Below are positions 1 to 8,485 of a DNA stretch of 64,000 nt, piece by piece. A program made the translations under genes and the position numbers. Numbering within the stretch: the first letter of the stretch is position 1; the number at the start of each line of letters is the position of its first letter. Where the stretch lies: contig NZ_PJMB01000005.1 in NCBI RefSeq assembly GCF_002892835.1, positions 62,001 to 126,000 on the forward strand. Reading direction: 5' to 3'. The notes beneath the pieces were generated by a model that had not been told where the DNA came from, made no database searches, and saw only the letters and a program-made list of their open reading frames with translations. This stretch comes from Arthrobacter sp. AFG7.2 (GTDB taxonomy: Bacteria > Actinomycetota > Actinomycetes > Actinomycetales > Micrococcaceae).

Positions 1-269
1 ACGTGGCCCGGGACCTCTACGTGACCATGCCGGCGCCGATGGAAAGCGGCCTCATTAATTACCGCGAGGCCTTCAAGCTGGCCCTGTCGGTCGGGTTCCA
101 GGGCATCCTCTGCACCGAGCACTACGGCGGGGACGGCCTGAGCGTGGCGGCCAGCAACCAGGACTACCTCCGCCGGCACGTGCTCCCCAAACAGGACGGC
201 TACGCGCTCGGCACAAGCCAGGTGGCGCAGGGGCGGCAGCAGCCGGCGTCGGAACCCGCCCGCGTGTAA
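1..269 (+). CDS. Sugar phosphate isomerase/epimerase (TIM barrel), C-terminal part
   Basis: This is the 3' end of a gene whose start lies before the window; the reading frame is open from the first bases. The visible 88 or so residues contain the IlcTEHYGGDGLSVAASNQDYLR segment, which resembles the last strand and helix of xylose-isomerase-like TIM-barrel enzymes (AP endonuclease family 2 fold), where Glu and His residues help bind the metal. It is 67 bases upstream of a DhaK-DhaL type kinase and an RpiB-like isomerase on the same strand. In mycobacterial tetritol pathways a TIM-barrel isomerase of this kind (LerI) converts L-erythrulose 1-phosphate to D-erythrulose 4-phosphate, so the same role is plausible here. 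The role is inferred from context; only the fold is suggested by the sequence. Confidence 0.7.
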   Translation, partial: VARDLYVTMPAPMESGLINYREAFKLALSVGFQGILCTEHYGGDGLSVAASNQDYLRRHVLPKQDGYALGTSQVAQGRQQPASEPARV

Positions 270-336
270 CTCATCCGTGTAACTGCTCCAAGGCCGCAAA
301 CACGGCCTTCCCTACCAAGGATTCAATGAGGAAACC

Positions 337-2106
337 ATGACCCGGATCTTCGACGACCCCGCAGACTTTGCGGAGGAAGCACTGGACGGCCTGGTGGCGG
401 CCAACCGCGGCTACATTGCCCGGGTGGATGGCGGTGTGGTCCGCTCTACCGAAGTGCCCGCAGGGCAGGTGGCTGTAGTGGTGGGCGGCGGTTCCGGCCA
501 CTACCCGGCGTTCGCCGGCGTGGTGGGGCCCGGCCTGGCAGCAGGCGCGGTGTGCGGCAACATCTTCACCTCACCCTCCGCCGGGCAGGCGTACCGGGTG
601 GCCAAGGCCGCGGACACCGGCGGTGGCGTGCTGTTCAGCTACGGCAACTACGCCGGGGACGTCATCCACTTCGGCGAAGCCCAGCAGCGGCTCAACGCCG
701 AAGGCATCGAGACCCGCACCATCCTGGTCACGGATGACATCGCGAGCGCCCCGCTGGACGAAATCGGGAAACGGCGCGGCATCGCCGGGGACCTGGTGGT
801 GTTCAAAATCGCCGGCGCCGCAGCCGAAGCGGGCCTGGACCTGGACGCCGTCGAAGAGCTGGCCATCCGTGCCAACTACCGCACGCGCTCCCTGGGCGTG
901 GCCTTCGATGGTTGCACCCTCCCGGGCGCTGCAGAACCGCTGTTCCATGTGCCGGCAGGCCAGATGTCACTGGGCCTGGGCATCCACGGCGAACCGGGAA
1001 TCTCCGACCATCCCCTGCCCACGGCTTCCGAACTCGCCCAACTCCTCGTCTCACGGCTGCTTGCGGACCGGCCTGACGGCGCCGGTACCCGTGTGGTGGC
1101 CCTCCTGAATGGCCTGGGCCGGGTGAAGTACGAGGAACTGTTCCTGCTTTTCGGAAAGATCGAGAAGCTCCTCACCGCCGCAGGCCTCACCATTGTGGAG
1201 CCGGAGTGCGGCGAACTCGTCACCAGCCTGGACATGTCCGGGCTCTCCCTCACGCTGCTGTGGCTGGATGAGGAACTGGAAAGTTACTGGGCAGCCCCGG
1301 CCGACACCCCGGGGTTCCGCAAGGGCAGCATGGCACCACGGGCACGGCGGGAGCTGGCCGTGCCGGAAGACGCCCTGGCCGCCGAAGTGGAAGACACGAC
1401 GGCGGCAGCAACTGAGCTGGGCAGGCTGGCAGCCGCCCTGCTCGCCCAGGCGCAGGACGTCGTCGTCGACAATGTTGAGGAACTTGGCAGGCTGGACGCT
1501 TTTGCGGGCGACGGCGACCATGGCACCGGTATGCGACGGGGAGTTGAGGCTGCCACTGCGGCCGCCAGGAATGCCTCCGCCGCCGGAGCCTCGGTGGAGC
1601 TTGTCCTCACGACGGCGGGGCAAGCCTGGAGCGAACGTGCAGGAGGAACGTCCGGGGCGCTGTGGGGATCAGCCCTGGTGGCCGCCGGACGGAGTCTTGG
1701 CACCAAGGACTCGTACCGCGGCGGGGACGCGGCCGCCGTCGTGACCTCCTTCGTGGACGCCATCACCACCCTGGGCAAGGCCGTACCGGGGGACAAAACC
1801 ATGGTGGACGCGCTGCTTCCGTTCCGGGACGCCTTCCTTGCTGCGTTCGACGGCGGGGCACCAGTTGCCGGGGCCGTTGCCTCCGGCGCCGCCGCGGCGC
1901 AGGCGGCGGCTGACGCCACCGCATCCCTGCGGCCGTTGAAGGGCCGGGCACGGCCGCTGGCCGAAAAGAGCCTGGGCCATCCGGACCCCGGCGCGGTGTC
2001 CTTTGCCCTGATCGCAGGCCGGATCGCCGAATATCTCGATGTTGGTTTCCCGCCGGCCGATTCCCGTTTGGCCGCTTCGGCGGCCGGAGATGGAGCACAC
2101 GCATGA
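337..2106 (+). CDS. Dihydroxyacetone/erythrulose kinase, DhaK-DhaL fusion
   Basis: A 589-residue ATP-dependent ketose kinase. The N-terminal DhaK domain (about residues 10-330) has the [12 protein letters not shown] substrate loop near residue 48 and the GLGIHGEPG motif with His217, the residue that binds the keto substrate covalently as a hemiaminal. The C-terminal DhaL domain (about 355-575) has GDGDHG at 391-396, whose Asp residues hold Mg-ATP. The two domains in one chain mark the ATP-dependent rather than the PTS-dependent class. The next gene, an RpiB-like isomerase, overlaps the stop codon by ATGA, so the two are translationally coupled. With the preceding TIM-barrel isomerase this matches the LerK/DerK-type erythrulose kinases of tetritol catabolism, but dihydroxyacetone or another ketose cannot be excluded. 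The start ATG is chosen as the first in-frame Met before the conserved domain. Confidence 0.88.
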   Translation: MTRIFDDPADFAEEALDGLVAANRGYIARVDGGVVRSTEVPAGQVAVVVGGGSGHYPAFAGVVGPGLAAGAVCGNIFTSPSAGQAYRVAKAADTGGGVLFSYGNYAGDVIHFGEAQQRLNAEGIETRTILVTDDIASAPLDEIGKRRGIAGDLVVFKIAGAAAEAGLDLDAVEELAIRANYRTRSLGVAFDGCTLPGAAEPLFHVPAGQMSLGLGIHGEPGISDHPLPTASELAQLLVSRLLADRPDGAGTRVVALLNGLGRVKYEELFLLFGKIEKLLTAAGLTIVEPECGELVTSLDMSGLSLTLLWLDEELESYWAAPADTPGFRKGSMAPRARRELAVPEDALAAEVEDTTAAATELGRLAAALLAQAQDVVVDNVEELGRLDAFAGDGDHGTGMRRGVEAATAAARNASAAGASVELVLTTAGQAWSERAGGTSGALWGSALVAAGRSLGTKDSYRGGDAAAVVTSFVDAITTLGKAVPGDKTMVDALLPFRDAFLAAFDGGAPVAGAVASGAAAAQAAADATASLRPLKGRARPLAEKSLGHPDPGAVSFALIAGRIAEYLDVGFPPADSRLAASAAGDGAHA

Positions 2107-2597
2107 GCGACAACCAGAGCACGGCAGCAGGATGGCGGATTGTCATTGGCAATGATGAAGCCGGCGTCGAATACAAGGACGCGCTGAAGATGCTGCTCGA
2201 GGCGGACAGCCGCGTCGCATCCGTCCTGGATGTGGGCGTCGCGGCCGGTGACACGACGGCGTACCCGCATGTCGCCGTCGTCGCCGCCCGCAAAGTGGCC
2301 GACGGCGAGGCGGACCGTGCCCTGCTGATCTGCGGAACCGGACTGGGCGTAGCTATCGCGGCCAACAAAGTCCCGGGGATCCGGGCCGTCACCGCCCACG
2401 ACGGCTACTCCGTTGAACGGTCCGTGCTGAGCAACAACGCGCAGGTACTCACCATGGGCCAGCGCGTCATCGGCCTGGAACTGGCTAAAAAGCTGGTGGG
2501 CGAATGGCTCGACTACCGCTTCGACTCAACCTCAGCCTCCGCCGCCAAGGTGGACGCCATCTGCTCCTATGAGCCCGAATCAACGAAGGCAGTCTGA
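2103..2597 (+). CDS. RpiB/LacAB-family sugar phosphate isomerase (erythrulose 4-phosphate isomerase candidate)
   Basis: A 164-residue protein of the ribose-5-phosphate isomerase B / LacAB family. It shows the N-terminal [12 protein letters not shown] strand-loop, the catalytic-cysteine loop [17 protein letters not shown] and the following [11 protein letters not shown] and [12 protein letters not shown] segments that line the phosphate-binding site. Family members isomerise phosphorylated aldoses and ketoses through an enediol using this Cys. Its ATG overlaps the stop of the kinase gene, so product of the kinase is the natural substrate. In the mycobacterial tetritol pathway the equivalent enzyme (DerI/EryI type) converts D-erythrulose 4-phosphate to D-erythrose 4-phosphate, which enters the pentose phosphate pathway. 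The family is certain; the exact substrate is inferred. Confidence 0.85.
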   Translation: MSDNQSTAAGWRIVIGNDEAGVEYKDALKMLLEADSRVASVLDVGVAAGDTTAYPHVAVVAARKVADGEADRALLICGTGLGVAIAANKVPGIRAVTAHDGYSVERSVLSNNAQVLTMGQRVIGLELAKKLVGEWLDYRFDSTSASAAKVDAICSYEPESTKAV

Positions 2598-2599
2598 TT

Positions 2600-3613
2600 A
2601 TGACCAATGCAGCAAGCAACCCAGCCGCCGCTTCCGGTGGCCCTGTCACCCCTGGCACCCACGGCGCCCTGAAGGTCGCCATCGTCGGTTCGGGCTACAT
2701 GGGCGGCGGAATCGCGCAGGTCCTGGCGCTGGGCGGAGCCCGTGTGGCACTCTCGGACGTTTCGGCTGAGCTGGCGCAGAGTAACTATGACCGCCTCCTG
2801 GTGGAGTCTGACCAGTTTGTGGCCGACGGCCTGTTTCCGGCCGGGTCCACGGAAATCCTGAAGCAGAATCTTTGGGCGGCGAAGGACATCGAGGAAGCCG
2901 TGGCGGACGCGGATTTCATCGAGGAAGCGGTCCCCGAAGTTCTCGCGATCAAGCACCAGACGCTGGCCCGGATCAGCGCCGCCGCCCCGCCGGACTCCAT
3001 CATCGGTTCCAACACCTCCACTATTTCGATTGCTGAACTGTCCGGTCCGGTGAGCAACCCGGACCGGTTCCTGGGCGTGCACTTTTCGAATCCGTCACCC
3101 TTTATCCCGGGCGTGGAAATCATCCCCCACACCGGCACGTCCGCTTCCACTGTTGGCGCTGTCCGTGAGCTGGTCCACGCCGCGGGCAAGCAAACCGCCG
3201 TGGTCAAGGACGTCACCGGCTTTGTGCTGAACCGCCTGCAGTACGCGCTGTTCCACGAGGCAGCGCAGCTTGTGGAGCAGGGAATCGCGACGGCGGACGA
3301 CGTGGACACCCTGGTGCGCACCACGTTCGGCTTCCGGCTGCCGTTCTTCGGCCCGTTCGCCATTGCGGACATGGCCGGGCTGGACGTATACAACTTCTGC
3401 TACGGGTCCCTGCAGAAGGAATTCCCGGAACGGTTCGCCACGCCAGCGATCCTGTCCGACCTGGTGTCCGCCGGGAAGCTGGGCACCAAGAGCGGCGCCG
3501 GCTTCCTGGACGTCCCGGCCGAGCGTATTCCGGAACTGATCGCCTACCGCAACAAGGCTTATGTGGCGATGCAGAAACTGCTGGCGGAGCTGGGTCCGGC
3601 GCCGCTGGGATGA
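2600..3613 (+). CDS. 3-hydroxyacyl-CoA dehydrogenase family NAD-dependent oxidoreductase
   Basis: A 337-residue two-domain dehydrogenase. The N-terminal Rossmann fold has the GSGYMGGGIAQVLA dinucleotide motif near residue 31, then the family's IEEAVPE and SNTSTISI segments, and HFSNPSPFIPGVEII around the catalytic His. The C-terminal domain (about 205-320) has the usual VLNRLQYALFHEA and DIDxL-like helices. It starts two bases after the RpiB-like gene and so belongs to the same operon. The family includes beta-oxidation dehydrogenases, carnitine dehydrogenase and L-gulonate 3-dehydrogenase. Next to polyol/ketose phosphate genes, oxidation of a sugar acid or polyol derivative is as likely as a CoA ester. 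Substrate is not readable from the sequence. Confidence 0.8.
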   Translation: MTNAASNPAAASGGPVTPGTHGALKVAIVGSGYMGGGIAQVLALGGARVALSDVSAELAQSNYDRLLVESDQFVADGLFPAGSTEILKQNLWAAKDIEEAVADADFIEEAVPEVLAIKHQTLARISAAAPPDSIIGSNTSTISIAELSGPVSNPDRFLGVHFSNPSPFIPGVEIIPHTGTSASTVGAVRELVHAAGKQTAVVKDVTGFVLNRLQYALFHEAAQLVEQGIATADDVDTLVRTTFGFRLPFFGPFAIADMAGLDVYNFCYGSLQKEFPERFATPAILSDLVSAGKLGTKSGAGFLDVPAERIPELIAYRNKAYVAMQKLLAELGPAPLG

Positions 3614-3623
3614 GTCTGTTCGC

Positions 3624-4004
3624 CTAGTCCTGCACAGCCCCGGCCTGCTTCCGGGATCCGTTAACTGACCGGCGGATACCAACTATCCTGACGGCAACTC
3701 CCGTCAGGACCAGGCCGATTCCCAGCGCCATCAAAATCCAGACCGGCAACGACGCGGAATCGATGGTCCGGTAGCACTCTGCGGCCAACCCGATGGTCTG
3801 CATTTGCGCGTCGGACTCTTCAGCAGCGCGGCTTTGTGGGAGCAAGGGGCTGCCGCACAGCGGCCCCACCGCCTTAAGCCCGATAACGAAACTAAGGATA
3901 TGCAGTGCGAACCCGACCGCGACTGTCAAAATCCAGCCCCGTCGCTGGCTTAGTTCCTGGTTGATGTCCCGGGTCGCATCTCCGGGAGAATCTCGAACCT
4001 CCAT
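3624..4004 (-). CDS. Small two-TM membrane protein, unknown function
   Basis: A 126-residue protein not recognised as a member of a named family. After a polar N-terminus of about 22 residues there is one hydrophobic segment (about 24-48), a short loop with two cysteines (in GPLCGSPLL and AECYRTI) that would lie outside the membrane, a second hydrophobic segment (about 85-108) and a basic tail (RIVGIRRSVNGSRKQ) consistent with a cytoplasmic C-terminus. It faces the preceding operon convergently with only ten bases between the stop codons. The start is the Met at the end of the open frame; there is only a weak AGG-type ribosome site. Codon use is like that of its neighbours, so it is probably a real gene. 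Confidence 0.6.
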   Translation of the reverse strand: MEVRDSPGDATRDINQELSQRRGWILTVAVGFALHILSFVIGLKAVGPLCGSPLLPQSRAAEESDAQMQTIGLAAECYRTIDSASLPVWILMALGIGLVLTGVAVRIVGIRRSVNGSRKQAGAVQD

Positions 4005-4076
4005 GTTTACAGCCTAGTGGGAGGGCCGTCCGTCATTTGGGCCGCCGACGTTTGCGGGAGTGTATTGAGAGCAGGG

Positions 4077-4775
4077 CTAGGAAGCTTGCGGTGAGGCCAG
4101 GGCCCCTGCCCCTGGGCCGGGTGTCGCAAATAGCCTCGTGGCCTCGCCGGCAATCAGGGCGCCCAGCCTCTGGGCAGCCTCGGCCGTGGTCCGGTAACTG
4201 GGGGCCACAATGCTGAGTGCAGCAGCGACTTTTGAGCCCACCATGACCGGCGCTGCAACAGCAGTCACGTCCGGCTCCACGCCGTCGGCAACAACGGTAA
4301 ACCCTCCGGGCTCCACATGCCCCAGTAAGACCGCACCAGCGGCGCTCCCCTGCAGTGGGAAAGTCCGGCCAACCCAGTTGATATGGCGCACAGTGTGCGT
4401 GCCCTCCTCAATCGCCAGATACAACCCGTGCACGTTGTCACCTATCGGGACACTCAAGTACGCGGATTCACCTGTCTGATCGACGAGAACCTGCAAAGCA
4501 GACCGGCTTGTGGCTACGAGGGACTCATGACTTAGTGCCTGAACACCAAGCTGGACCATCCGAAATCCCGGCCGGTAAAGGCCGTCGTCCGTTTTCGCTG
4601 CGAAGCCGTTGGCCTCGAGGGTGCGAAGGAGGCGCAATGCCGTGCTGGCAGATAGATCCACAGCTTTCGCGGCATCGACGAGCTTGACGCCGTCACCCTC
4701 GCACACTGCGCGCAACAGACCCAGAGCGCGGTCCGCGGCCCGTGTCGTAGGGTCCTGGTCCGTGCGAACTGTCAT
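4077..4775 (-). CDS. IclR-family transcriptional regulator (hut/ABC cluster)
   Basis: A 232-residue regulator. The N-terminal winged helix (about 10-70) reads RALGLLRAVCEGDGVKLVDAAKAVDLSAST with the recognition helix STALRLLRTLEANGF, typical of IclR proteins. The C-terminal effector domain (about 80-215) has the GIclR-like segments YLAIEEGTHTVR, LQGSAAGAVLLGH and ALSIVAPSYRT. The effector domain is a little shorter than usual. It is divergent from the ABC transporter and hutUH genes, with a 174-base shared promoter region that holds a small inverted repeat, so it most likely controls that unit. Histidine utilisation is often controlled by GntR-type HutC instead; an IclR-type control is a less usual choice. 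AAGAGG lies eight bases before the ATG. Confidence 0.85.
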   Translation of the reverse strand: MTVRTDQDPTTRAADRALGLLRAVCEGDGVKLVDAAKAVDLSASTALRLLRTLEANGFAAKTDDGLYRPGFRMVQLGVQALSHESLVATSRSALQVLVDQTGESAYLSVPIGDNVHGLYLAIEEGTHTVRHINWVGRTFPLQGSAAGAVLLGHVEPGGFTVVADGVEPDVTAVAAPVMVGSKVAAALSIVAPSYRTTAEAAQRLGALIAGEATRLFATPGPGAGALASPQAS

Positions 4776-4854
4776 CGTTCCTCTTCATGCTGTAGGGCCG
4801 GCGCAACTGCGAAACTCCTATTTCACTGTACGGCAACCCGTCAAGGAAAAACCA

Positions 4855-4884
4855 TTGACTCCAGCATTGGGCACGGAGTAGTTT
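4855..4884 (+). promoter_or_regulatory. Candidate promoter of the ABC-hutUH operon
   Basis: TTGACT at 4855-4860 and TAGTTT at 4879-4884 are separated by 18 bases and match a sigma-70/SigA-type promoter reasonably well. The region lies 65-95 bases before the start of the solute-binding protein. Read by eye only. Confidence 0.45.
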
Positions 4885-4894
4885 TCATGTGATG

Positions 4895-4912
4895 GCAGTT
4901 ACATTTTACTGC
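4895..4912. promoter_or_regulatory. Inverted repeat, candidate IclR operator
   Basis: GCAGT at 4895-4899 and ACTGC at 4908-4912 form a perfect inverted repeat with an 8-base AT-rich centre. It lies just downstream of the candidate -10 box, where a bound repressor would block transcription of the transporter and hut genes. IclR proteins usually bind short palindromes of this size between divergent genes. Confidence 0.4.
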
Positions 4913-4949
4913 TTGAAATCAATTGGTCCGGAACCTCCTGGAGAATCCC

Positions 4950-5975
4950 ATGACGACAAAATCCCCTCACGCATCCGCTCCCAGCCGCCGGACTGTCGTT
5001 GCCGCAGCCTCGGCAGTCTTCGCCGGCCTGATTGCCTTGACGGGGTGCGGCGCAGGCAGCCCGTCCTCCTCAGGAACAACCGCGGCTGAAGATGACAAGG
5101 CCGGCGCGAACCTGGAAAAGGTAAGTATCGGCTTGATTCCGATTACCGACGTCGCTCCCGTCTACCTTGGCGTGCAGGAGGGATACTTCGAAGAGGAGGG
5201 TCTGGAGCTTGACGTGCAGCTGGCGCAGGGCGGCGCGGCAATTGTCCCTGCAGTGATGACCGGGGACTACCAGTTCGGATACTCCAACGTCGTCTCGTTG
5301 CTGGTGGCCCAGGATAAAGGTCTCCCCATAACGGTGGTGTCCAACGGGTCCACGTCAACAAATGAGCCAGGGAGCGACACGACAGAAGTGGCAGCCATGC
5401 CGGACAGCGGCATCGGTAACGCGGCCGACCTGGTGGGTAAGACCGTTGCCGTCAATGCCCTGAACAACTTCGCCGACATCACCATCCGCAACTCCATCGA
5501 AGAGGCAGGCGGGGACCCCTCAGGTGTGAAATTCGTGGAGATGCCGTACCCGAACATGCCCGCCGCTATCGAACGCGGCGATGTGGATGCAGCGTGGACA
5601 ACCGAACCCTTCCGCACCCAGATCCTTCAGGCCGGCGGAAAGATTGTTGCCAGCCCCATGACGGACATGGCCGAAAACTTCGACTCGGCCTTCTATTTCA
5701 CGTCCAAGCAGACCCTGGAGCAGAACCCGGAACTCGTGGAGCGCTTCCGCCGGGCACTGGAAAAGTCTTTTGATTTCGCCATGGAGAACGAGGACAAAGT
5801 CCGCACCATCATCCAGGACTACGCAAAAGTCACACCGGAACTGGCCGAAAGCATTGTGATGTCCAAGTGGTACAAGGAAGTCAACATGGACGCCCTCACG
5901 AAGCTGGGCACGGCCGCCAAGAAGTATGACGTCCTGAAGAAAGACCCGGACTACAACGCACTGATCGCCAAGTAA
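4950..5975 (+). CDS. ABC transporter solute-binding lipoprotein, NMT1/TauA/SsuA type
   Basis: A 341-residue periplasmic-type binding protein. The N-terminus has a twin-arginine-like SRR followed by a hydrophobic stretch and the lipobox LTGC, so it is probably a lipoprotein, possibly exported folded. The mature part starts with KVSIGLIPITDVAPVYLGVQEGYFEEEGL, the first lobe signature of the NMT1/SsuA-like family (ABC class for nitrate, sulfonate, taurine, thiamine precursors and other small molecules). The ATG at 4950 is preferred over an upstream in-frame TTG because CTGGAGA sits six bases before it. It is the first gene of an operon with two permeases, an ATPase and hutUH, so the ligand is likely histidine, urocanate or a related imidazole compound; this is inference. 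Confidence 0.85.
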   Translation: MTTKSPHASAPSRRTVVAAASAVFAGLIALTGCGAGSPSSSGTTAAEDDKAGANLEKVSIGLIPITDVAPVYLGVQEGYFEEEGLELDVQLAQGGAAIVPAVMTGDYQFGYSNVVSLLVAQDKGLPITVVSNGSTSTNEPGSDTTEVAAMPDSGIGNAADLVGKTVAVNALNNFADITIRNSIEEAGGDPSGVKFVEMPYPNMPAAIERGDVDAAWTTEPFRTQILQAGGKIVASPMTDMAENFDSAFYFTSKQTLEQNPELVERFRRALEKSFDFAMENEDKVRTIIQDYAKVTPELAESIVMSKWYKEVNMDALTKLGTAAKKYDVLKKDPDYNALIAK

Positions 5976-6023
5976 CCGGCAAAACCTCAGACAGATCCTG
6001 CACTCGATCCTCCAGGAAGAAGA

Positions 6024-6821
6024 ATGGACAACACAGTGACGTCCCGACGACGGCCGACCAAGGAGCTGCTGGGCATCGCCGGGATCATCGGATTCCTGCT
6101 GACCTGGGAAGTGCTTCCCCGGGTCGGCATCGTGGACGCCCGGTTCCTGCCGCCGGCGTCGGACGTGCTTCTCGCATTGGCCCGTGACTTCGGCCTGGCC
6201 GCGTTCTGGCTGGCCGTCGGCGAAACCATGCTCGCGTGGCTCATCGGCCTGGTCATTGCCGTTCTTGCAGCGGCGTTACTGGGCTTCATCATCGGTTCCT
6301 CGGCATTTCTGCGTAAATTCACCAACTCCACAGTGGAGTTCCTCCGGCCCATCCCCTCGGTGGCGCTGATCCCCCTGGCCGTTCTGCTGTTCGGCGTCAA
6401 GATGGAGTCATCCCTGATGCTCATCATCTACGCCTCGTTCTGGCAGATCTTCATCCAGGTTCTATACGGAGTCGCCGACGTGGACAACGTCGCCATGAAC
6501 ACGGCCAAGAGCTACGGGCTGGGCCAGCTGGCAAGGACCCGCTACGTGGTCTTTCCGACGGCGTTGCCCTACCTGATGACCGGCATCCGTTTGGCCGCGT
6601 CGGTCGCGCTGATTCTGGCGATCACTGCCGAACTGGTCATCGGCTCCCCCGGGCTTGGCCGCGAAATTGCACTGGCCCAGTCCGGCGGTGCCATCTCGGG
6701 CATGTATGCCCTGGTGCTGGCCACCGGCCTCATCGGGGTTTTGATCAACCTCGTCATGCGCTTCGTGGAGCGCAAGACCCTGTCCTGGCACTCCTCGGTT
6801 CGCGCGGAAGTAATCGTATGA
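6024..6821 (+). CDS. ABC transporter permease, SsuC/TauC-like (first)
   Basis: A 265-residue permease of the BPD-transp-1 type with about six membrane helices. The EAA-like loop reads MNTAKSYGLGQLARTRYVVFPTALPYLMTG (about residues 158-187), which docks on the ATPase. The early part GIAGIIGFLLTWEVLPRVG and LPPASDVLLALA is typical of SsuC/TauC proteins. Its last four bases overlap the start of a second, homologous permease, so the transporter is a heterodimer in the membrane, unlike SsuABC or TauABC which use a single permease. It belongs to the ABC-hutUH operon. Confidence 0.88.
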   Translation: MDNTVTSRRRPTKELLGIAGIIGFLLTWEVLPRVGIVDARFLPPASDVLLALARDFGLAAFWLAVGETMLAWLIGLVIAVLAAALLGFIIGSSAFLRKFTNSTVEFLRPIPSVALIPLAVLLFGVKMESSLMLIIYASFWQIFIQVLYGVADVDNVAMNTAKSYGLGQLARTRYVVFPTALPYLMTGIRLAASVALILAITAELVIGSPGLGREIALAQSGGAISGMYALVLATGLIGVLINLVMRFVERKTLSWHSSVRAEVIV

Positions 6822-7591
6822 AAATCCTGAAAGGACTTGGCTACGCCATAGGCCTGCCCGCACTTCTGGTCCTGGTTTGGGCGTTGGCCACGGCCGGGGA
6901 GACGAACTTCTTCGTCCCCACGCCAGGTACGCTCCTGGCAACCTTTGCAGAGACCTGGTTCGGGGACAGAATCCTCTCCGATGTGCTGCCGAGCCTTGGC
7001 AGGCTGATCGTAGGCGTGAGCGCCGCCATCATCATCGGGATCGTGGCGGGGTTGCTGATCGGCTCCATAAAGTGGCTCCGGGACCTGACCGAACCAGTCC
7101 TGGAGTTCTTCCGTGCCATCCCGCCCCCGGTCCTGGTGCCCGTCCTCATGCTGCTGATGGGCATCACGGACTCCATGAAGGTGACGGTCATTATTTCCGG
7201 CTGTATCTGGCCGGTGCTGCTGAACACGATCGAAGGCGTACGGGCCATCGACGGGGTGTTGTCCGATTCCGCACGCACCTACGGGATCACCGGGGGCGCC
7301 CGAATCCGCCACCTCGTGCTGCCCAGCGCAGCCCCGCAGATCATGGCGGGTGTGCGCCAGTGCCTGTCCATCGGGCTGATCCTGATGGTCATCTCCGAAA
7401 TGTTTGCCTCCTCCTCCGGGCTGGGCTTCACCATCGTTCAGTTCCAGCGCTCCTTCGCCATCCCTGAAATGTGGTCCGGCATCGTGATCCTGGGGTTGAT
7501 CGGAGTCCTCATGTCATTCATCTTCCAAATCACCGAGCGCCGCATTCTGCGCTGGTACCACGGCCTGCGAGAGGTAGAAAATGCCGTCTGA
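6818..7591 (+). CDS. ABC transporter permease, SsuC/TauC-like (second)
   Basis: A 257-residue partner of the preceding permease, with the same layout: LVLVWALATAGE first helix, FFRAIPPPVLVPVLMLLMGI in the middle and the coupling loop LSDSARTYGITGGARIRHLV (about residues 149-168). Start overlaps the stop of the first permease by ATGA, and the end overlaps the ATPase gene by 11 bases, so the three genes are translationally coupled. The presence of two related permeases suggests a heterodimeric channel. Confidence 0.88.
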   Translation: MKILKGLGYAIGLPALLVLVWALATAGETNFFVPTPGTLLATFAETWFGDRILSDVLPSLGRLIVGVSAAIIIGIVAGLLIGSIKWLRDLTEPVLEFFRAIPPPVLVPVLMLLMGITDSMKVTVIISGCIWPVLLNTIEGVRAIDGVLSDSARTYGITGGARIRHLVLPSAAPQIMAGVRQCLSIGLILMVISEMFASSSGLGFTIVQFQRSFAIPEMWSGIVILGLIGVLMSFIFQITERRILRWYHGLREVENAV

Positions 7592-8450
7592 AATCACCGA
7601 CAAGAACACCGTGACCAACCCGGCGCCAGCAGGCGGGACCCCGCCGAACCCTGACGCCATGCTCTCGGTCCTTGGCGTCAAGAAGGTCTACCAAACCGAC
7701 GGCGGAGCCATTGAAGCGGTCCGGAACCTGACCTTCGATCTCCGGGCAGGAGAGCTTGCATGCCTGGTAGGCCCGTCCGGGTCCGGCAAGACAACGCTCC
7801 TCAAGTGCATCTCAGGGTTGATGGCTCCCACGGAGGGGCAGGTGCTGCTGAATGGAGTGGAGGTTTCAGGACCGCCCAAGAAAATGGCTGTGGTCTTCCA
7901 GGAGTACGGCCGCTCGCTGTTCCCGTGGATGCGGGTGCGTGAGAACGTCGAACTACCGTTGAAGAATCAACGTTTGGCGAAGGCCGAGCGCGACAGGCTT
8001 GTGGATGAAGCGCTTGAGGCTGTGGGCCTTTCCCACGTTCCGATGTCCTACCCCTGGCAGCTGTCCGGCGGAATGCAGCAGCGCGTTGCGATAGCCCGCG
8101 CCGTCGCCTACCAACCGGAAGTCCTGCTGATGGACGAGCCCTTCGCCGCCGTTGACGCGCAAACCCGTGCTGACCTGGAGGATCTGATCCGCAGCGTATG
8201 GAAGAAGCTCGGGATCACCATCCTGTTCGTCACTCACGATATTGACGAGTCCGTCTACCTCGGGGAACGGGTCATCATCCTCTCGTCCTCGCCTACGGTC
8301 ATTCAGGAAGATTTGGTCATCGATCTCCCCGCCGAGCGTGACCAGCTCAACACCAGGTCCCTGCCCCGCTTCACCGAACTTCGCCACCACGTTTACGAGC
8401 AGATCCAGCTTGCAAAGGCAGGCCACCGCCCCGCTGCCGCCTCAAGGTAA
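7581..8450 (+). CDS. ABC transporter ATP-binding protein, SsuB/TauB-like
   Basis: A 289-residue ATPase. The Walker A motif is GPSGSGKTT (about residue 64), the Q-loop follows in [13 protein letters not shown], the ABC signature is [14 protein letters not shown] and the Walker B is [12 protein letters not shown] with the switch His in FVTHDIDES. The first 25 residues are an extra polar, proline-rich leader not usual in the family; a later start is not obvious, and the ATG here overlaps the permease stop. The protein powers the importer encoded just upstream. It ends 35 bases before hutU. Confidence 0.9.
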   Translation: MPSEITDKNTVTNPAPAGGTPPNPDAMLSVLGVKKVYQTDGGAIEAVRNLTFDLRAGELACLVGPSGSGKTTLLKCISGLMAPTEGQVLLNGVEVSGPPKKMAVVFQEYGRSLFPWMRVRENVELPLKNQRLAKAERDRLVDEALEAVGLSHVPMSYPWQLSGGMQQRVAIARAVAYQPEVLLMDEPFAAVDAQTRADLEDLIRSVWKKLGITILFVTHDIDESVYLGERVIILSSSPTVIQEDLVIDLPAERDQLNTRSLPRFTELRHHVYEQIQLAKAGHRPAAASR

Positions 8451-8485
8451 ACACCAGTCCGCCAAAGCATCACCACGAAGGAGCC

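Noticed and set aside
1284..2399. Long antisense open frame of 371 codons opposite the kinase gene
   Set aside because: It mirrors the codon structure of the high-GC kinase and RpiB genes, has no ribosome site and a low-complexity Ala/Ser/Pro/Arg product.
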